A stretch of DNA of 64,000 nucleotides. Origin: VRUE01 sp963807425. GTDB lineage: Bacteria > Actinomycetota > Thermoleophilia > Solirubrobacterales > 70-9. A model generated the notes under the pieces. That model saw only the letters and a program-made list of their open reading frames with translations, did not search any database and was not told where the DNA came from. The stretch covers positions 62,001 through 126,000 of the forward strand of contig CAWEBZ010000006.1 in the NCBI GenBank assembly GCA_963807425.1, read 5' to 3'. The position numbers and the translations under genes were made by a program. Below are positions 8,611-19,199 of the stretch, in pieces; position 1 is the first letter of the stretch, and every line of letters starts with the position of its first letter.

Positions 8611-9223
8611 GCACGTCGGAGGCGCGGCTGGTCAGGTTGTCGATGAAGGCGTTCCCGGCGTCCCCGCCCTGCAGCAGGAACAGCAGCGTGGCGACGCACT
8701 GGCCCGACCGAAAGGAGACGATCGTGGTTGAGTTGACGGGCTGCGACTGCGCGTCGACTTCGAGGAGTCGAACCTTTGACCCTTCCTCGCCCTCGGCGAT
8801 CAGATCGGGTTTCCCGACCGTGACGCCCACTCCCTCGCGGGGACCGAAGAATTCGATCGTCGACTGGATGCAGGACAGGCGTTCCGGGGCTTGCAATGCC
8901 TCCAACGCTGCGGCCGCCTTTTTCTCGGAGGGCGCGATTCCCACCGCCTCTCCCACATACTTGGAACCCAGGTTGTAAAGCGGGGTCCCCGCGGTCCCAG
9001 CGTTCTGCCCTTCCAGCACGGCAACCGGGCTACACGGTTCAGGAAGCGCTTCAGCTTTCACCGGGCCCGGCGGGAGATCGTCCTCGTCTAGCAGTAGGGA
9101 AGCGGGTGATTGAGAGGCAGATTGTGAGGACTCTCCAGCGGGGACAGATTCAGTCTCGCCCCCTCCACAACCGCCGATGAGGATCGCAATGATCACTATC
9201 AAGGTCGAGATCGAGGCCCGCAT
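8585..9223 (-). CDS. Putative lipoprotein
   Basis: 212 aa. The signal peptide STLIVIIAILIGGC ends in a lipobox (Ile16-Gly17-Gly18-Cys19), followed by GGG and a Ser-rich linker (ESSQSASQSPAS). The rest resembles a sensor-like extracellular fold with two or three cysteines (PEPCSPV, RLSCIQS, SGQCVATLLF, ending in DACR) that may form disulfides. I recognise no family. It lies upstream of, and overlaps, the methyltransferase-like gene, so the two probably share a transcript. Confidence 0.65.
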   Translation of the reverse strand: MRASISTLIVIIAILIGGCGGGETESVPAGESSQSASQSPASLLLDEDDLPPGPVKAEALPEPCSPVAVLEGQNAGTAGTPLYNLGSKYVGEAVGIAPSEKKAAAALEALQAPERLSCIQSTIEFFGPREGVGVTVGKPDLIAEGEEGSKVRLLEVDAQSQPVNSTTIVSFRSGQCVATLLFLLQGGDAGNAFIDNLTSRASDVLVDADACR

Positions 9224-9313
9224 ATTTACATTGAAACATAAAACTTTAGTGTTCTAGATCTCCTTCGCGGCCCACCCCGCTCCCACTCAGTCCAGCCGAC
9301 CCCAGGGTTCGGT

Positions 9314-9354
9314 CTCATAACCCGAAGGTCGCAGGTTCGAATCCCGCCCCCGCT
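9314..9354 (+). repeat. tRNA-fMet 3'-half direct repeat, copy 2 (att-site-like)
   Basis: Matches copy 1 at 2502-2542 in 40 of 41 positions; the single change is T to C in the T-stem. It again starts at the anticodon loop and ends at the acceptor stem. The preceding bases tcggt could pair partly with cccga to form an anticodon stem, but no D arm or 5' acceptor strand precedes it, so it is not an intact tRNA gene. Confidence 0.7.
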
Positions 9355-9374
9355 TCGTGTTCACCTACCTGGCG

Positions 9375-9776
9375 CTAGTCAGCCCACCAGTCGCGCTGGC
9401 CCTCGACGTCTTCGCGCGGATTCTCGCCGAGATTGGGTGCGCCGATGACGAGGATCTCGAGGCCCTCCGGTCCGGCCTCGTAGCCTCGCCACGTACCGGG
9501 CGGGACGCGCACCGCGTCCCATTCCTCGAGCTCGACGATCTCGTCGTCGAGCTTCATCCGTCCGCTCCCGCGCAGGACCACGTACACCTCCTCTTGCTTC
9601 TTGTGCATGTGGCCATACGGAAAGCGATAGTTGGGCGGGACGCGCTGGTAGCCCAGGCCGGAATTCTCGAGCTCGAGCGCCTTGGTCGCCAAGCGGAACT
9701 CCAGGTCCGGCGCCCCGTCGAAATTGGACCCAACGTCCTCCAGGTCCTCCTTGAGGTTCCTGAGCGTGAACGGCAC
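9375..9776 (-). CDS. Cupin-domain protein
   Basis: 133 aa, a single cupin barrel. Motif 1 reads PYGHMHKKQEEVYVVLRG with metal ligands His56, His58 and Glu62 or Glu63. In motif 2 (VPPGTWRGYEAGPEGLEIL) the usual final histidine is not in place, so metal binding may be altered. Small cupins of this sort bind or isomerise small metabolites, and substrate cannot be assigned. The gene is divergent from the VOC protein and its 3' end lies 20 bp from tRNA-like repeat copy 2. Confidence 0.75.
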   Translation of the reverse strand: MPFTLRNLKEDLEDVGSNFDGAPDLEFRLATKALELENSGLGYQRVPPNYRFPYGHMHKKQEEVYVVLRGSGRMKLDDEIVELEEWDAVRVPPGTWRGYEAGPEGLEILVIGAPNLGENPREDVEGQRDWWAD

Positions 9777-9817
9777 GGCGCAATCCTAAGGTGCACTCCT
9801 CCTGGCAGGATTGCGCT

Positions 9818-10171
9818 ATGGAGCGTGTGCTTGGAATCGGTGGATACTTCATGCGCGCCGCCGACCCGGTGGCCCTGGGCGCGTGGTATCGCGATTGCTT
9901 GGGCCTGGACGCCGATGAGAACGGCCTGTGGAGTCAGGGAGCCGGGCCGACGGTGTTCGCGACGTTCGAGTCCGAGACCGACTACTTCGGGTCCCGTGCC
10001 CAGCAGGTCATGGTCAACTTCCGGGTCCGCGACCTGGATGCGATGCTCGCACAACTGCGCGCCAAGGGAGCGGACGTGGCTAAAGAGACGCAGGACATGG
10101 AGGGTGTCGGTCGATTCGGCTGGGTCACCGATCCGGAAGGCAATCGGATCGAGTTGTGGCAGCCTGCCTGA
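9818..10171 (+). CDS. VOC (glyoxalase/bleomycin-resistance) family protein
   Basis: 117 aa, one pair of beta-alpha-beta-beta-beta units. DPVALGAWYRDCLGLDADE is the first module and FGWVTDPEGNRIELWQP the second, with the terminal Glu that usually binds metal. The frame opens 27 bases earlier, but ATG followed by ERVLGIGGYFM is the normal start. VOC proteins include dioxygenases, isomerases and antibiotic-binding proteins, and nothing here picks one. It is divergent from the cupin gene. Confidence 0.8.
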   Translation: MERVLGIGGYFMRAADPVALGAWYRDCLGLDADENGLWSQGAGPTVFATFESETDYFGSRAQQVMVNFRVRDLDAMLAQLRAKGADVAKETQDMEGVGRFGWVTDPEGNRIELWQPA

Positions 10172-10193
10172 CCGAGCGCGATCGCACCCTCGC

Positions 10194-10781
10194 TCATCGC
10201 CGGTAAACGAGGTGGGTGACGTGGGGCGTGGTGCGACTCGAGACCGGCTTCAGCTCGAGACCCGCGGCGCCTTCGAAGAGGCGCTCTCCGCCGCCGGCGA
10301 CGAACGGCGCCACGTGCAGCCGCATCTCGTCGACGAGGCCGGCGGCGAGGTACTGGTTGAGGGTGCCGGGGCCGCCGGCGATCGAGACGTTCTTCTCCCC
10401 CGCGGCCTCCCGCGCTCGCTCGAGCGCCGCCTCGATCCCGTCGGTGACGAAGTGGTAGACGGTGCCGCCCTCCATCTCGATGCTCGGGCGAGGGCGGTGG
10501 GCGAGGACGAAGGTCGGCGCGTGGTACGGAGGGTTGGGTCCCCACCAGCCATGCCAGTCGAGATCCCACTCGCCGCGGTCGGGTCCGAACATGTTGCGAC
10601 CCATCAGGTAGGCGCCGGCGGTGGTGATCGCCGCGAGCTCCTCGGCGTTTTCCTCTGCGTGATCGCGTCAGGCCTCCAGGCGGTCGGTGTCGATGTCGCC
10701 GAACGGGCGCTCCAGGCTCTGTCCCTCGCCGGCCGCGAAGCCGTCGAGCGTGATCATCATGTTTGCGGTGACCTCTGGCAT
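10194..10781 (-). pseudogene. Dihydrofolate-reductase-like (RibD C-terminal) protein split by an in-frame TGA
   Basis: The first 37 codons encode MPEVTANMMITLDGFAAGEG and on to TDRLEA. A TGA stop at 10668-10670 follows. The same frame then continues as RDHAEENAEELAAITTAGAY and through GGPGTLNQYLAAGLVDEMRL to the normal end. The family usually has Trp at this point, so TGG to TGA is the simplest explanation. No frameshift is needed. It could be a recent nonsense mutation or a base-call error. The intact protein would be about 195 aa. Related intact genes occur at 10893 and 33323. Confidence 0.7.
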
Positions 10782-10892
10782 TTCGCTTCCTCCTCGTTCA
10801 TGGTGCAACTGATTGCAATCCAAAGATCAGGACTACTTCCAACGCTATCCGGGCCCCTTGTCGAGGTTTGGTGGGAAGGCTGCCAGCCGCGG

Positions 10893-11426
10893 TTAAGACG
10901 CCTGGAGATAGGTGAGTAGGACCACTCCGGAGTCGAACCGCTTCACGTCGTCAAGCTTCATCCGGACGGTCCCCCTGTCGCCGAGCACGTGGACGTTTCC
11001 CTCGCCCCAGACAAGTGGGTTCAGGTAGATCTCGTATTCGTCGATCAGGCCCTTCTCGGCGAGGGCGTAAGCGAACTCGCCGCTGCCGTGCATGAAGAGG
11101 TCACCGTCGATCTCGTCTTTCAGCTTCGGGACCGAGTCCTCGAGATCCCCCTCGAGCAGGTTCGCGTTCCACTCGAGATCGCCGGACAGGGTGTTGGACC
11201 CGACGTACTTCGGCATTGCGTTGACCATGTCCGCCCACTTGCCCGACTGGCTCGGCCAATATCCCGCCAACCCCTCATAGGTCTTGCGGCCCAGCACCAA
11301 CCCGCTGGATCTCGCCTGACGCTCGAACGAGTACTCGGCATGGTCTCCGCCCTCCTGCACCCACTCACCGACCGGGTCGATGACGCCGTCGAGGGTGGCC
11401 TGCGTTGTCGCGATCAGCTTTCCCAT
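10893..11426 (-). CDS. Dihydrofolate-reductase-family protein (RibD C-terminal domain)
   Basis: 177 aa. The start KLIATTQATLDGVIDPVG matches the DHFR-like fold, and GDLFMHGSGEFAYALAEKGL with DEYEIYLNPLVWGEG is the RibD_C core that binds NADPH. Actinobacteria carry many such small reductases of unknown substrate. It follows the split paralogue in the same direction but is separated from it by about 110 bp. No regulatory site is evident. Confidence 0.85.
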   Translation of the reverse strand: MGKLIATTQATLDGVIDPVGEWVQEGGDHAEYSFERQARSSGLVLGRKTYEGLAGYWPSQSGKWADMVNAMPKYVGSNTLSGDLEWNANLLEGDLEDSVPKLKDEIDGDLFMHGSGEFAYALAEKGLIDEYEIYLNPLVWGEGNVHVLGDRGTVRMKLDDVKRFDSGVVLLTYLQAS

Positions 11427-11552
11427 CTCGATTCTCCTTCGGTCGCGGGAGCTCTCTCTGAGCTCCTATACCCATGAGACGAACGGGGTAGGCGTTCGAG
11501 GTCGGTCGCGGCCGCGCGACGGGCGCGGCGCCGCTCGGGCAGGATCGCGGGC

Positions 11553-12140
11553 ATGCGGTTCACGCGTTTGGAGCTGGAGGCGTTCCGCGGCCGCGAGGTC
11601 GACGATCTCGTGGGGCCGGGGCTCAGGCTGTTGTTCGTCGGCATCAACCCGGGCCTGTGGACGGCCGCGGTCGGGACCCACTTCGCGCATCCCACCAATC
11701 GCTTCTACCCGGCGCTGGCAGCGGCCGGCATCACCGATTACGAGGTCGATCGGGTCGCCGGTATGACCGATGCCGATCGCGCGCATCTCCGGGCGCGGGG
11801 CCTCGGGATCACCAACCTCGTGCGGCGGGCCACCGCGCGCGCCTCCGAGCTCTCGCGCGAGGAGCTGCGCGAAGGCGGCGCGCGGCTGCAGCGGTTCGTC
11901 GCCGATCACCGGCCTGCGGTCGTCGCGATCGCCGGCGTCACCGCCTACCGCGACGCGTTCGGCGAGCGCGGAGCGGCCTTGGGCCGGCAGCCAGACACGC
12001 TCGACAGCGCGATCCGCTGGTCTGGCGCGGCGCTCTGGGTGGTCCCCAACCCGAGCGGGCTCAACGCCCACGAGACCGTCGCGACGCTCGCCGCCGCCTA
12101 TGCGGCGCCGGCCGCCGAAGCCGGCGTCATCGCTCGTTGA
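11553..12140 (+). CDS. mug: G/U mismatch-specific uracil-DNA glycosylase (Mug/TDG family)
   Basis: 195 aa. The catalytic motif LLFVGINPGLWTAAVGTHF and the helix-capping motif VVPNPSGLNAH are those of the Mug/TDG branch of uracil-DNA glycosylases. They remove uracil or thymine opposite guanine, starting base-excision repair. FAHPTNRFYPAL is the DNA-recognition loop. The enzyme acts on chromosomal DNA as a monomer. It lies alone between the reductase genes and the convergent P450 gene. Confidence 0.85.
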   Translation: MRFTRLELEAFRGREVDDLVGPGLRLLFVGINPGLWTAAVGTHFAHPTNRFYPALAAAGITDYEVDRVAGMTDADRAHLRARGLGITNLVRRATARASELSREELREGGARLQRFVADHRPAVVAIAGVTAYRDAFGERGAALGRQPDTLDSAIRWSGAALWVVPNPSGLNAHETVATLAAAYAAPAAEAGVIAR

Positions 12141-12178
12141 CGTTATGGATTGAGCGCGGAGGCGCTGGCGGAGATCCG

Positions 12179-13438
12179 CTAGGCCGTAAGCCGGACTGGG
12201 AGCGTCTTAAGTTGGTTCAGAAATGCCGACTCGACGAAGGTTGGCTTGCCGTCGAGAGTCATGTCCGGGTAGCGGGCGAGTGTCTCCTCTAGGAGGATCT
12301 TCAGCTCGAGGCGGGCCAGCGCCGTGCCGAGGCAGAAGTGGCGGCCGCCTGCACCAAATGCCTGGTGGTCTGGATTGCGGTGGACGTCGAAGCGATCGGG
12401 GTCCTCGTAGCGGCTGGCGTCGCGATTCGAGGACGCGTACCACATCACGACCTTCTCACCCTGCTTGATCTCCTGGCCGTTCAGCACGGTGTCCTTGGTC
12501 GCGGTGCGGCGGAAGTGGGCGAAGGCGGGGAACATGCGCAGCGACTCCTCGACCACGCCGGGGATCAAAGCCGGGTCGTCGAGGACGAGCTGGCGCTGCT
12601 CGGGGTCTTCCAGAAGCGCCCGCATCCCGCTGCAATAGGTCGCCTTGGTGCTGTCGTTGCCGGCGGCGACGAGGAGGAAGAAGCCCATCACGATCTCGTG
12701 CTCCTCGAGCATCTCGCCTTCTACCTCGGCGTTGACGAGGACGGTCGTGAGATCGTCGGTCGGATTCTCGCGTCGCTCGGCGATCATCGTGCTGCAGCGG
12801 GCGAAGATTTCGGCGACCGCTTTTTGGATCGTGGCTTCGATGCTGTCGGGGCCGCCCGGGCTGTAGTCCGGATCGCTCGCCGCCAGGGCCGTGTTCATCA
12901 GCTCCGCCCAGGCTGCGTCGTCTTCCTCCGGGATCCCCATGAAGCTGCCGATCACCCGCGACACCGCGGGCTGGGCGACGTCGGTGACGAGGTCGCATCG
13001 CTCGCGGCCCTCGAGCCGGTCGAGCACGTCGACGACGATCTTGCGGATCGGCTCCTCATGGGCGGCGATTCGCTTCGGTGTGAAGCCGGCCTGGAAGAGG
13101 GCCTTGAGGCGGTCGTGCTTTGGTGGGTCCATGCCGATGAACATCGCCCGCGCCAGCTCGATCGGGAAGACCTCATCGATCGCGACGACGCCGCCGAGTT
13201 CGGAGGAATAGGTCTCCCAATCGCGGCTGACGGCGTGGACGTTGTCGGCTGTCGTCACCGACCAGAAGCCCGCGGCCTCCGGGAGCTCGGTGACTTCAGA
13301 GGTCCAGTGAACCGGGCAGCGCCCGCGCATCTGCTCGAACAGGGCGTGGGGTGGACCGTCGACCCAGTGCTTGCGCTCGAGCACGAGCTCGTCCTCGAGG
13401 CTCTGCGCCGCCTTCACGCTCTTCGCCTGGTCGGCCAC
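12179..13438 (-). CDS. Cytochrome P450 monooxygenase
   Basis: 419 aa, the standard bacterial P450 length. The I-helix oxygen-binding motif is VAAGNDSTKAT, the K-helix ExxR is EESLRMFPAF, and the heme loop is FGAGGRHFCLGTALARLE with its axial cysteine. There is no membrane anchor, so it is soluble and needs ferredoxin and a reductase, which are not encoded nearby. The substrate is unknown. A short inverted repeat just before the start may be an operator. It is convergent with the mismatch glycosylase. Confidence 0.92.
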   Translation of the reverse strand: MADQAKSVKAAQSLEDELVLERKHWVDGPPHALFEQMRGRCPVHWTSEVTELPEAAGFWSVTTADNVHAVSRDWETYSSELGGVVAIDEVFPIELARAMFIGMDPPKHDRLKALFQAGFTPKRIAAHEEPIRKIVVDVLDRLEGRERCDLVTDVAQPAVSRVIGSFMGIPEEDDAAWAELMNTALAASDPDYSPGGPDSIEATIQKAVAEIFARCSTMIAERRENPTDDLTTVLVNAEVEGEMLEEHEIVMGFFLLVAAGNDSTKATYCSGMRALLEDPEQRQLVLDDPALIPGVVEESLRMFPAFAHFRRTATKDTVLNGQEIKQGEKVVMWYASSNRDASRYEDPDRFDVHRNPDHQAFGAGGRHFCLGTALARLELKILLEETLARYPDMTLDGKPTFVESAFLNQLKTLPVRLTA

Positions 13439-13451
13439 CGCCGGGGATACT

Positions 13452-13469
13452 ACTGGCTGGCTGGCCAGT
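13452..13469. promoter_or_regulatory. Possible operator upstream of the P450 gene
   Basis: ACTGGC-N6-GCCAGT is a perfect inverted repeat 13 bases ahead of the P450 start codon (minus strand). The spacing and length fit a TetR-type operator. No regulator gene is next to it. Confidence 0.35.
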
Positions 13470-13509
13470 TTTGGGAGTGGCTAGTCCCAGCGTTCCTGGT
13501 CTGGGCTGG

Positions 13510-14823
13510 CTAGAGGCACCCCATGACGCTCGCCGGGGCCGCCCCAGCCGGGGTCGTGTACCCCACGGGGTGCCCCTTTACGGAGTAGATCGTTTTGACG
13601 GCCGGCCTGCGCCTAAGGTGGCCGTGGGCGATTTCCCTTGCCGCGGCGAGGATCTCCGATGGCCAACCGTGGCCGTGGGGCGGCAGGGCATTCCCCCGAT
13701 AGCCCTTTTCCCGGACCATCTGCAGGAGGGCCGGCCAGTGGGGAGCCGTGGTCATCGCGTCGACTGCTTCCTGCGCTGCGGCGCCATCGCCGGCTCGGGT
13801 CGCGGACAGCCAGCGCTGAAGCCAGTCGCAAGCGATTGCTCCCGTCACCGACTTCGCGAGCATGAAGCGATCGGTGAGGGCGCTTTCGCTCTGCAGGGGG
13901 GAGCCATCGGAGTCCGGCGGCACAGGCATGCCTCGGAAATGCAGAGCGGAAGCATCGAAGTCCGGTGGCACGGGTATGCCTCGGAGTATCTGCGCGATCG
14001 CCGCCGAGCGCGCCGAGGGACGAAGGACTTCGGGTGGCATCGCGGCGAGCCAGGCGTCGATGCCGACCGGCCGCAGCGAGTGCAGCACGGCCTCGTATTC
14101 CTGTTTGCTTCCGAACGAGCCGTTGACCTCGATGAAGACGTTCCCCTGGGGCGAGAGGATCGTCGCGTAGTTCGGATGTTGTCCGGCGTAGGCGAAGGTG
14201 GTCGCCCTCTGGCCGAGGAGAATCGAAATCACCGGCGTGACATGACCGGCCTGCGTCCTGACCTGACCGTTTTCGCGCAGCATGTTGCGGTGGAAGGAAG
14301 CGGGATACCAGGTGAGGTTGAGCTGACGCCCGCCGGGGCCGTAGAGCGGGTGCTCGTCGTTCTTGTAGATCAGTTCGCCTCGCTCGACGTCGAAGCTGCG
14401 GGCATGGACGAGCGACCAGCCGGGCGCGGTGATGAGCAGGCGCGGATTTGCTTCGGCCACCTTGACCGCGGCGGCGGCGAAGGTGGGGTGGGCGCCGTCT
14501 CTGACGGCATTGACGGAGCCACCTGAGAGAACGATCAGCGCAGCGACCATCGCGACGCAGGCGAGGCCGCCGAGGCCGAGCGAGGCGCCGCGATGCCGCG
14601 AGAAAACCCCACCGTGGGCCGAGCGGGTGCGGGCGGCGTGCTCGCAAGCGACGCGGTCGCCGGCCGGAATTGGCTGCGAAGGAGATTCGCCTGCAGCGAT
14701 CGCCCGCTGCATCGCGCGTGAGAGTTCTGCGTCGGTGATCGCCTCCCGCAGCTCCGTTATGGAGGAGGGGTTGGCCGCCCGCATCCTGGCGAGCACATCG
14801 TCGTTTCGGCTCTTGCGGGTCAT
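13510..14823 (-). CDS. Putative membrane anti-sigma-like partner of the ECF sigma factor
   Basis: 437 aa. Residues 1-80 are cytosolic and include a short helical stretch (SSITELREAITDAELSRAMQ). One membrane segment lies at about 82-100 (LGLGGLACVAMVAALIVLS), and a long extracellular part follows. Its ATG overlaps the sigma factor stop by 4 bases (ATGA). This layout is typical of an anti-sigma factor, although no zinc-binding ASD motif is visible. Near residues 283-312 a 16-residue unit (RGIPVPPDFDAS, RGMPVPPDSDGS) is duplicated. The extracellular domain is not recognised. Confidence 0.55.
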   Translation of the reverse strand: MTRKSRNDDVLARMRAANPSSITELREAITDAELSRAMQRAIAAGESPSQPIPAGDRVACEHAARTRSAHGGVFSRHRGASLGLGGLACVAMVAALIVLSGGSVNAVRDGAHPTFAAAAVKVAEANPRLLITAPGWSLVHARSFDVERGELIYKNDEHPLYGPGGRQLNLTWYPASFHRNMLRENGQVRTQAGHVTPVISILLGQRATTFAYAGQHPNYATILSPQGNVFIEVNGSFGSKQEYEAVLHSLRPVGIDAWLAAMPPEVLRPSARSAAIAQILRGIPVPPDFDASALHFRGMPVPPDSDGSPLQSESALTDRFMLAKSVTGAIACDWLQRWLSATRAGDGAAAQEAVDAMTTAPHWPALLQMVREKGYRGNALPPHGHGWPSEILAAAREIAHGHLRRRPAVKTIYSVKGHPVGYTTPAGAAPASVMGCL

Positions 14824-15404
14824 CGGATCTCCTCGGCGGGGTTGGATACCTCGGTGCGGTCCTCTCGGGGTGTGTGTTCGGTTGCTTCGAGTTGTTTCGC
14901 GAGCTTGCGGCGGGCGCGATGCAGCCGCACCCGGAAGGCGCCCGGCGAGCAGCCGAAGACTCGTGCCGCATCGCGTGTGTCGAGCCCGTCCCAGGCGACT
15001 AGGCGCAGGACCTCGCGCTCTGGCTCGGCGAGGAGAGCGAAGGCGGTCGAGAAGGCATCGCGGCGATCGAGCGACTCGGCAGGATCGGGCCCGGGCGCGA
15101 CCGCACCGGTCTCCTGCACCAGGCGCGTATCGAGGTCGTGGCGGCGACGGGTCGACCGATACTGATTGGCGATGACGTGACCGGCGATCGCATACAGCCA
15201 GGGCAGGGCGGGATCGGGAATGCGGTCGCGCCGGCGCCAGGCGACCGCGAAGGCGTCCGCGACCGCGTCCTCGGCAATCTCCCGACTGGAGACGCGCCGC
15301 ATCGAAAAGGCGAGCAGCTGCGCGTAGTGGTCGCGGAAGCAGCGCTCGAAGCGATCGCGGTAGATGTCTGGGACCGCGTTCGGGGGATCGTCAACGGGCA
15401 GCAT
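14820..15404 (-). CDS. ECF-family RNA polymerase sigma factor
   Basis: 194 aa. Region 2 lies at about 17-85 (CFRDHYAQLLAFSMRR, then WRRRDRIPDPALPWLYAIA). Region 4 lies at about 120-175 (LAEPEREVLRLVAWDGL, then AARVFGCSPGAFRVRLHRAR), which is the helix-turn-helix that reads the -35 element. It has no region 3, as in all ECF sigmas. It is co-translated with a membrane protein that is probably its anti-sigma factor. It is divergent from the UvrA-like gene with a 68-bp gap, so autoregulation could affect that gene as well. Confidence 0.9.
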   Translation of the reverse strand: MLPVDDPPNAVPDIYRDRFERCFRDHYAQLLAFSMRRVSSREIAEDAVADAFAVAWRRRDRIPDPALPWLYAIAGHVIANQYRSTRRRHDLDTRLVQETGAVAPGPDPAESLDRRDAFSTAFALLAEPEREVLRLVAWDGLDTRDAARVFGCSPGAFRVRLHRARRKLAKQLEATEHTPREDRTEVSNPAEEIR

Positions 15405-15472
15405 CTGAGAGTAAATGTGCGGCTAAGCACAGTTTGTTACAGACGGGCCGGGCGACTCCATAGCCTTGCGGC

Positions 15473-17848
<2,376 letters not shown>

Positions 17849-17902
17849 AGCGAGCTTGGGGGAGCGTTCGTGAGCTGACGGAACGGCGAGGGCAGCCTCT
17901 TA

Positions 17903-17940
17903 TTTGCATACCTAGAGGTATTTGCATACCATTTGGTATG
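17903..17940. promoter_or_regulatory. Tandem operator upstream of the cyclase-TetR pair
   Basis: Two palindromes, ATACC-TAGA-GGTAT (17908-17921) and CATACC-ATTT-GGTATG (17925-17940), have centres 18 bp apart. TTTGCATACC is also directly repeated (17903 and 17921). The second palindrome reaches the likely GTG start of the cyclase gene, so a bound protein would block expression. The TetR protein encoded two genes downstream is the obvious candidate. Confidence 0.6.
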
Positions 17941-18542
17941 TGACGAACTCAGTAGCTGCCCAGGCGCACACGTTCCTGTTCATGGACCTCGTCGGGTTCA
18001 CTGCGCTCACCGCAGAGCGCGGCGATGGCAATGCCGCCGACGTGGCACAACGCTTCTACCGTCAGGTGCGCACCCTGCTGGCACAGCACGACGTCGAGGA
18101 GATCAAGACGATCGGTGACGCGATGATGCTGCGCAGCGAAGATCCACGAGCGGGGGTCGACCTCGGTGTGCGGCTCAGCGAGCGTGTCGATGGCTCGGCC
18201 GACATCCCGCCGGTTCGGATCGCCGTTCACACCGGCACCGCCGTTCATCGCGACGGCGACTGGTATGGAAACGCGGTCAACATCGCCGCGCGGCTTTGCT
18301 CCGTCGCCGGCGGGGGAGAGGTGCTCGTCTCCGACGACGCCCGCGCCGCGGCGGGCTCGTTCGACGGCGTGGAGCTCGGAGAACGTCAGCTCCACTGGCT
18401 CAAGAACGTGCCCGAGCCCGTGGTCACGTGGTCCGCGTCCGCCGCCGAGCGTCCCGCGCCCAGGTGGGGCTGGGCACGACTCGCTCCGAGGCTGAGTGGC
18501 TGGCTTGCCCCCTGCGCCCGCCCGAGGAAGGCGCTGGCCTGA
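17940..18542 (+). CDS. Class III adenylate/guanylate cyclase-like protein
   Basis: 200 aa from the GTG start; a TTG at 17922 is in frame but falls inside the operator. The cyclase domain covers nearly everything. FLFMDLVGFTALTAERGDG carries the first metal-binding Asp, EIKTIGDAMMLR the second, and GDWYGNAVNIAARLCSVA the transition-state Asn/Arg segment. There are no membrane or sensor domains. It should make cAMP or act as a nucleotide-binding switch. The stop overlaps the TetR start by one base, so the two are co-expressed. Confidence 0.8.
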   Translation: MTNSVAAQAHTFLFMDLVGFTALTAERGDGNAADVAQRFYRQVRTLLAQHDVEEIKTIGDAMMLRSEDPRAGVDLGVRLSERVDGSADIPPVRIAVHTGTAVHRDGDWYGNAVNIAARLCSVAGGGEVLVSDDARAAAGSFDGVELGERQLHWLKNVPEPVVTWSASAAERPAPRWGWARLAPRLSGWLAPCARPRKALA

Positions 18543-19195
18543 TGCCGCGGCGGCTCACTCACAAGGAACGACGGGCCGAGACGCGCCGCTGCCTGATGGC
18601 TTCTGCCGCGCGAGCGTTTGCGCACCATGGCCTCGACCGCACCTCGATCGACCAGGTGGCTGAAGACGCCGGCTACACCAAGGGCGCCTTCTACGCCAAT
18701 TTCAAGAGCAAGAAGGAGCTGTTCCTGGCGATGCTCGATGAGCGCTTCTCGGAGCGGATGCAGCAAATCGAGCAGGTGATCGCCGGAGAAGGGTCCCCGT
18801 CGGAGAAGGCCTCGCGTGCGGGGGACGACTTCGCCGCGATGCTCGACGCCGATCCCGATTGGAGCCGCCTGTTCTTCGAGTTCAACGCCTACGCCAACCG
18901 CGACGAGGACTTTCGGGAAGAGCTCGTCACTCGCTATCGCTGGATGCGCGAGCGCCTTGGCGCGGCGCTTCAGGCTCGGGCCGACGAGCTTCCCATGCAC
19001 CCGTCGATCGCCACCGAGCAACTCGCGACGATGACCATCGCGATGGCAAACGGCTTCGCGCTCGAGACACTGCTCGAGCCGAAGGCAGTTCCAAAAGAGC
19101 TGCTTGGGACGATGCTGACCATCTTCTTCACTGGGGTTGAGGCGCTGGGGTCGGCGCCTGCCGCCGACGGCGCAGCCGGCCAAGGGTCTTCGTGA
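18542..19195 (+). CDS. TetR/AcrR-family regulator
   Basis: 217 aa. The DNA-binding helix-turn-helix is at about 20-65 (RTSIDQVAEDAGYTKGAFYANFKSKKE, shown in parts: SIDQVAEDAG, FYANFKSK). The C-terminal ligand-binding helices follow (LFFEFNAYANRDEDFREELV). TetR proteins release their operator on binding a small molecule. The gene is translated with the cyclase gene and is likely to bind the tandem palindromes upstream, closing an autoregulatory loop. The true start (ATG in TGATG) overlaps the cyclase stop. Confidence 0.88.
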   Translation: MPRRLTHKERRAETRRCLMASAARAFAHHGLDRTSIDQVAEDAGYTKGAFYANFKSKKELFLAMLDERFSERMQQIEQVIAGEGSPSEKASRAGDDFAAMLDADPDWSRLFFEFNAYANRDEDFREELVTRYRWMRERLGAALQARADELPMHPSIATEQLATMTIAMANGFALETLLEPKAVPKELLGTMLTIFFTGVEALGSAPAADGAAGQGSS

Positions 19196-19199
19196 GTCG

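Noticed and set aside
10668..10670. Selenocysteine codon
   Set aside because: The family has Trp, not Cys, at this site, and no sel gene or SECIS-like hairpin is evident in the window.
12338..14526. Two 391-codon plus-strand frames
   Set aside because: Both lie antisense to the P450 and anti-sigma-like genes, which have strong family motifs.
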